Positions 14,957-15,756 of a DNA stretch of 15,756 nucleotides are shown here, in pieces; positions within the stretch are counted from its first letter, which is position 1, and every line of letters starts with the position of its first letter. The DNA lies in the NCBI GenBank assembly GCA_016762975.1, contig JAESUV010000040.1:1-15756 (forward strand), given 5' to 3'. A program made the translations under genes and the position numbers. The notes below the pieces were generated by a model that worked only from the letters and a program-made list of their open reading frames with translations, did no database searches and was not told where the DNA came from. Source of the DNA: Gammaproteobacteria bacterium (lineage in GTDB: Bacteria; Pseudomonadota; Gammaproteobacteria; Pseudomonadales; Pseudohongiellaceae).

Positions 14957-15756
14957 TGGCGCTATTAAAGAAATCATCGATCTGGATTGCCTTTCTGGTT
15001 GCGCTGCTAGGACTTCCACTGATATTCGACTCCATACTCGCTATATCCATACTCAATCAGATGGCGATAGCAATCGTATTCGCCCTTAGCTACAACATGT
15101 TACTTGGCCAAGGCGGCATGCTTTCCTTCGGACATGCCGTCTATTTTGGACTGGGTGGTTTTCTCTCGGTTCACGCATTGATTCTCATCGAATTTGAGAC
15201 CATGGTGTTTTCTATCCTTTGGATCCCATTGATCGGTGGTGTATTCGGTCTTCTCGCTGGAATATTTATTGGCAGCTTCTCTACACGCAAGGCCGGCACC
15301 GTATTCGCGATGATTTCACTTGGCATTGGTGAACTCATTGCAGCCTCTTCGCTTATCTTCTACAGTTTTTTCGGTGGCGAGGCTGGCATCAGCGGCGATC
15401 GCACCTTCGGCCCAACATTTTTCGGATTCGACTTTGCACAGAATATCGAGATTTACTATGTCGCCGCCGTCTGGGCCTTCATTGCCACGCTGTTTATGTA
15501 TCTGTTTACACAGACTCCAGCTGGCAGAATGGCGAATGCCGTACGTGACAACCCTGAACGCGCCGAGTTCATCGGCTACAGTTCGAGAAAGGTTCGCTTC
15601 ATCTCTTTCTGCGCCTCCGGTTTATTTGCTGGAATCGCGGGCGGGCTGTTTGCGCTCAACTACGAGTTCATCACCGAAGAAAACTTAAATGCAGCAACCT
15701 CTGGCCGTGTACTGCTGATGGCCTACATCGGCGGCCTCGGTTACTTCATCTGCCCG
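14953..15756 (+). CDS. Liv-type ABC transporter permease, LivM-like, partial (C-terminus beyond the window)
   Basis: The frame starts at ATG 14953, overlapping the LivH-like stop, and stays open to the edge for 268 codons. The LivM signature is clear: A-L-S-Y-N-M-L-L-G-Q-G-G-M-L-S-F-G-H-A-V-Y-F-G-L-G, where most relatives have G-Q-x-G-x-x-S-x-G-H-A. The later A-V-R-D-N-P-E-R-A-E-F-I-G-Y is the conserved ATPase-contact loop, followed by a G-L-F-A-G-I-A-G-G-L-F-A-L helix. A second in-frame ATG at 14956 is an equally possible start. The remaining C-terminal helix and the two ATPase genes normally following are not in view. Confidence 0.94.
   Translation, partial: MMALLKKSSIWIAFLVALLGLPLIFDSILAISILNQMAIAIVFALSYNMLLGQGGMLSFGHAVYFGLGGFLSVHALILIEFETMVFSILWIPLIGGVFGLLAGIFIGSFSTRKAGTVFAMISLGIGELIAASSLIFYSFFGGEAGISGDRTFGPTFFGFDFAQNIEIYYVAAVWAFIATLFMYLFTQTPAGRMANAVRDNPERAEFIGYSSRKVRFISFCASGLFAGIAGGLFALNYEFITEENLNAATSGRVLLMAYIGGLGYFICP

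Noticed and set aside
15320..15688. 122-residue plus-strand ORF inside the LivM-like gene
   Set aside because: It is a different frame of a strongly supported permease; the composition is Ser/Arg-rich noise.
1..15756. CRISPR arrays, tRNA/rRNA genes, insertion sequences, phage or attachment sites
   Set aside because: No regularly spaced repeats, cloverleaf-like segments, transposase or integrase motifs, or flanking duplications were seen on either strand.

Overview
This 15.8 kb window looks like chromosome of an aerobic, Gram-negative marine-type gammaproteobacterium. Reasons: a TonB-dependent outer-membrane receptor, an ECF sigma/anti-sigma pair, an NfeD/SPFH (QmcA-type) pair, ArfB, a FadA-type thiolase, a Liv-type ABC transporter and a selenoprotein family known mainly from ocean microbes. 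Base composition and codon use look even throughout. I see no insertion sequences, phage genes, CRISPR arrays, rRNA or tRNA. The species assignment is inference; most gene family calls rest on clear motifs.

Layout. 1-1138 (minus): ECF sigma factor followed after 14 bases by its membrane anti-sigma factor, which runs off the left edge. 1404-2276 (minus): alpha/beta hydrolase. 2519-3881 (plus): NfeD-like membrane protein and SPFH/band-7 protein. 3941-4870 (minus): a protein with two TerB-like helical repeats and a C-terminal BRCT domain. 5096-5127: terminator hairpin. 5162-7342 (minus): TonB-dependent receptor with a Gly-rich plug loop. 7615-11326 (plus): small three-helix membrane protein, thioredoxin-domain fusion protein, UGSC-family selenoprotein, thiolase. 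11542-12369 (minus): VOC-family protein and ArfB. 12662-15756 (plus): Liv-type substrate-binding protein, LivH-like permease, and LivM-like permease cut by the right edge.

The key point is at 9538-10065. Simple ORF calling gives two short ORFs separated by a TGA at 9820-9822. They are one gene: the TGA lies in the motif U-G-S-C-T-S-C, where U is selenocysteine, and a bacterial SECIS-like hairpin starts 5 bases after it, with its apical loop 18 bases downstream and a G at loop position 2. TGA is an ordinary stop elsewhere in the window (TonB receptor, LivH), so this is local recoding. From memory, the UxxCxxC motif and its surroundings resemble the selenocysteine site of glycine/sarcosine/betaine reductase protein B. 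The gene just upstream fuses a CPTC thioredoxin-like domain to a large domain I cannot classify, and a thiolase follows. Together they suggest a redox/CoA-linked pathway around a selenol, possibly supplied by the downstream Liv-type transporter. That pathway is a hypothesis; the recoded gene is well supported.

No gene-free stretch exceeds 300 bases. The longest (1139-1403, 2277-2518, 4871-5161, 7343-7614, 11327-11541, 12370-12661) hold the promoter, operator and hairpin candidates listed; 1139-1403 and 12370-12661 show nothing I can call.
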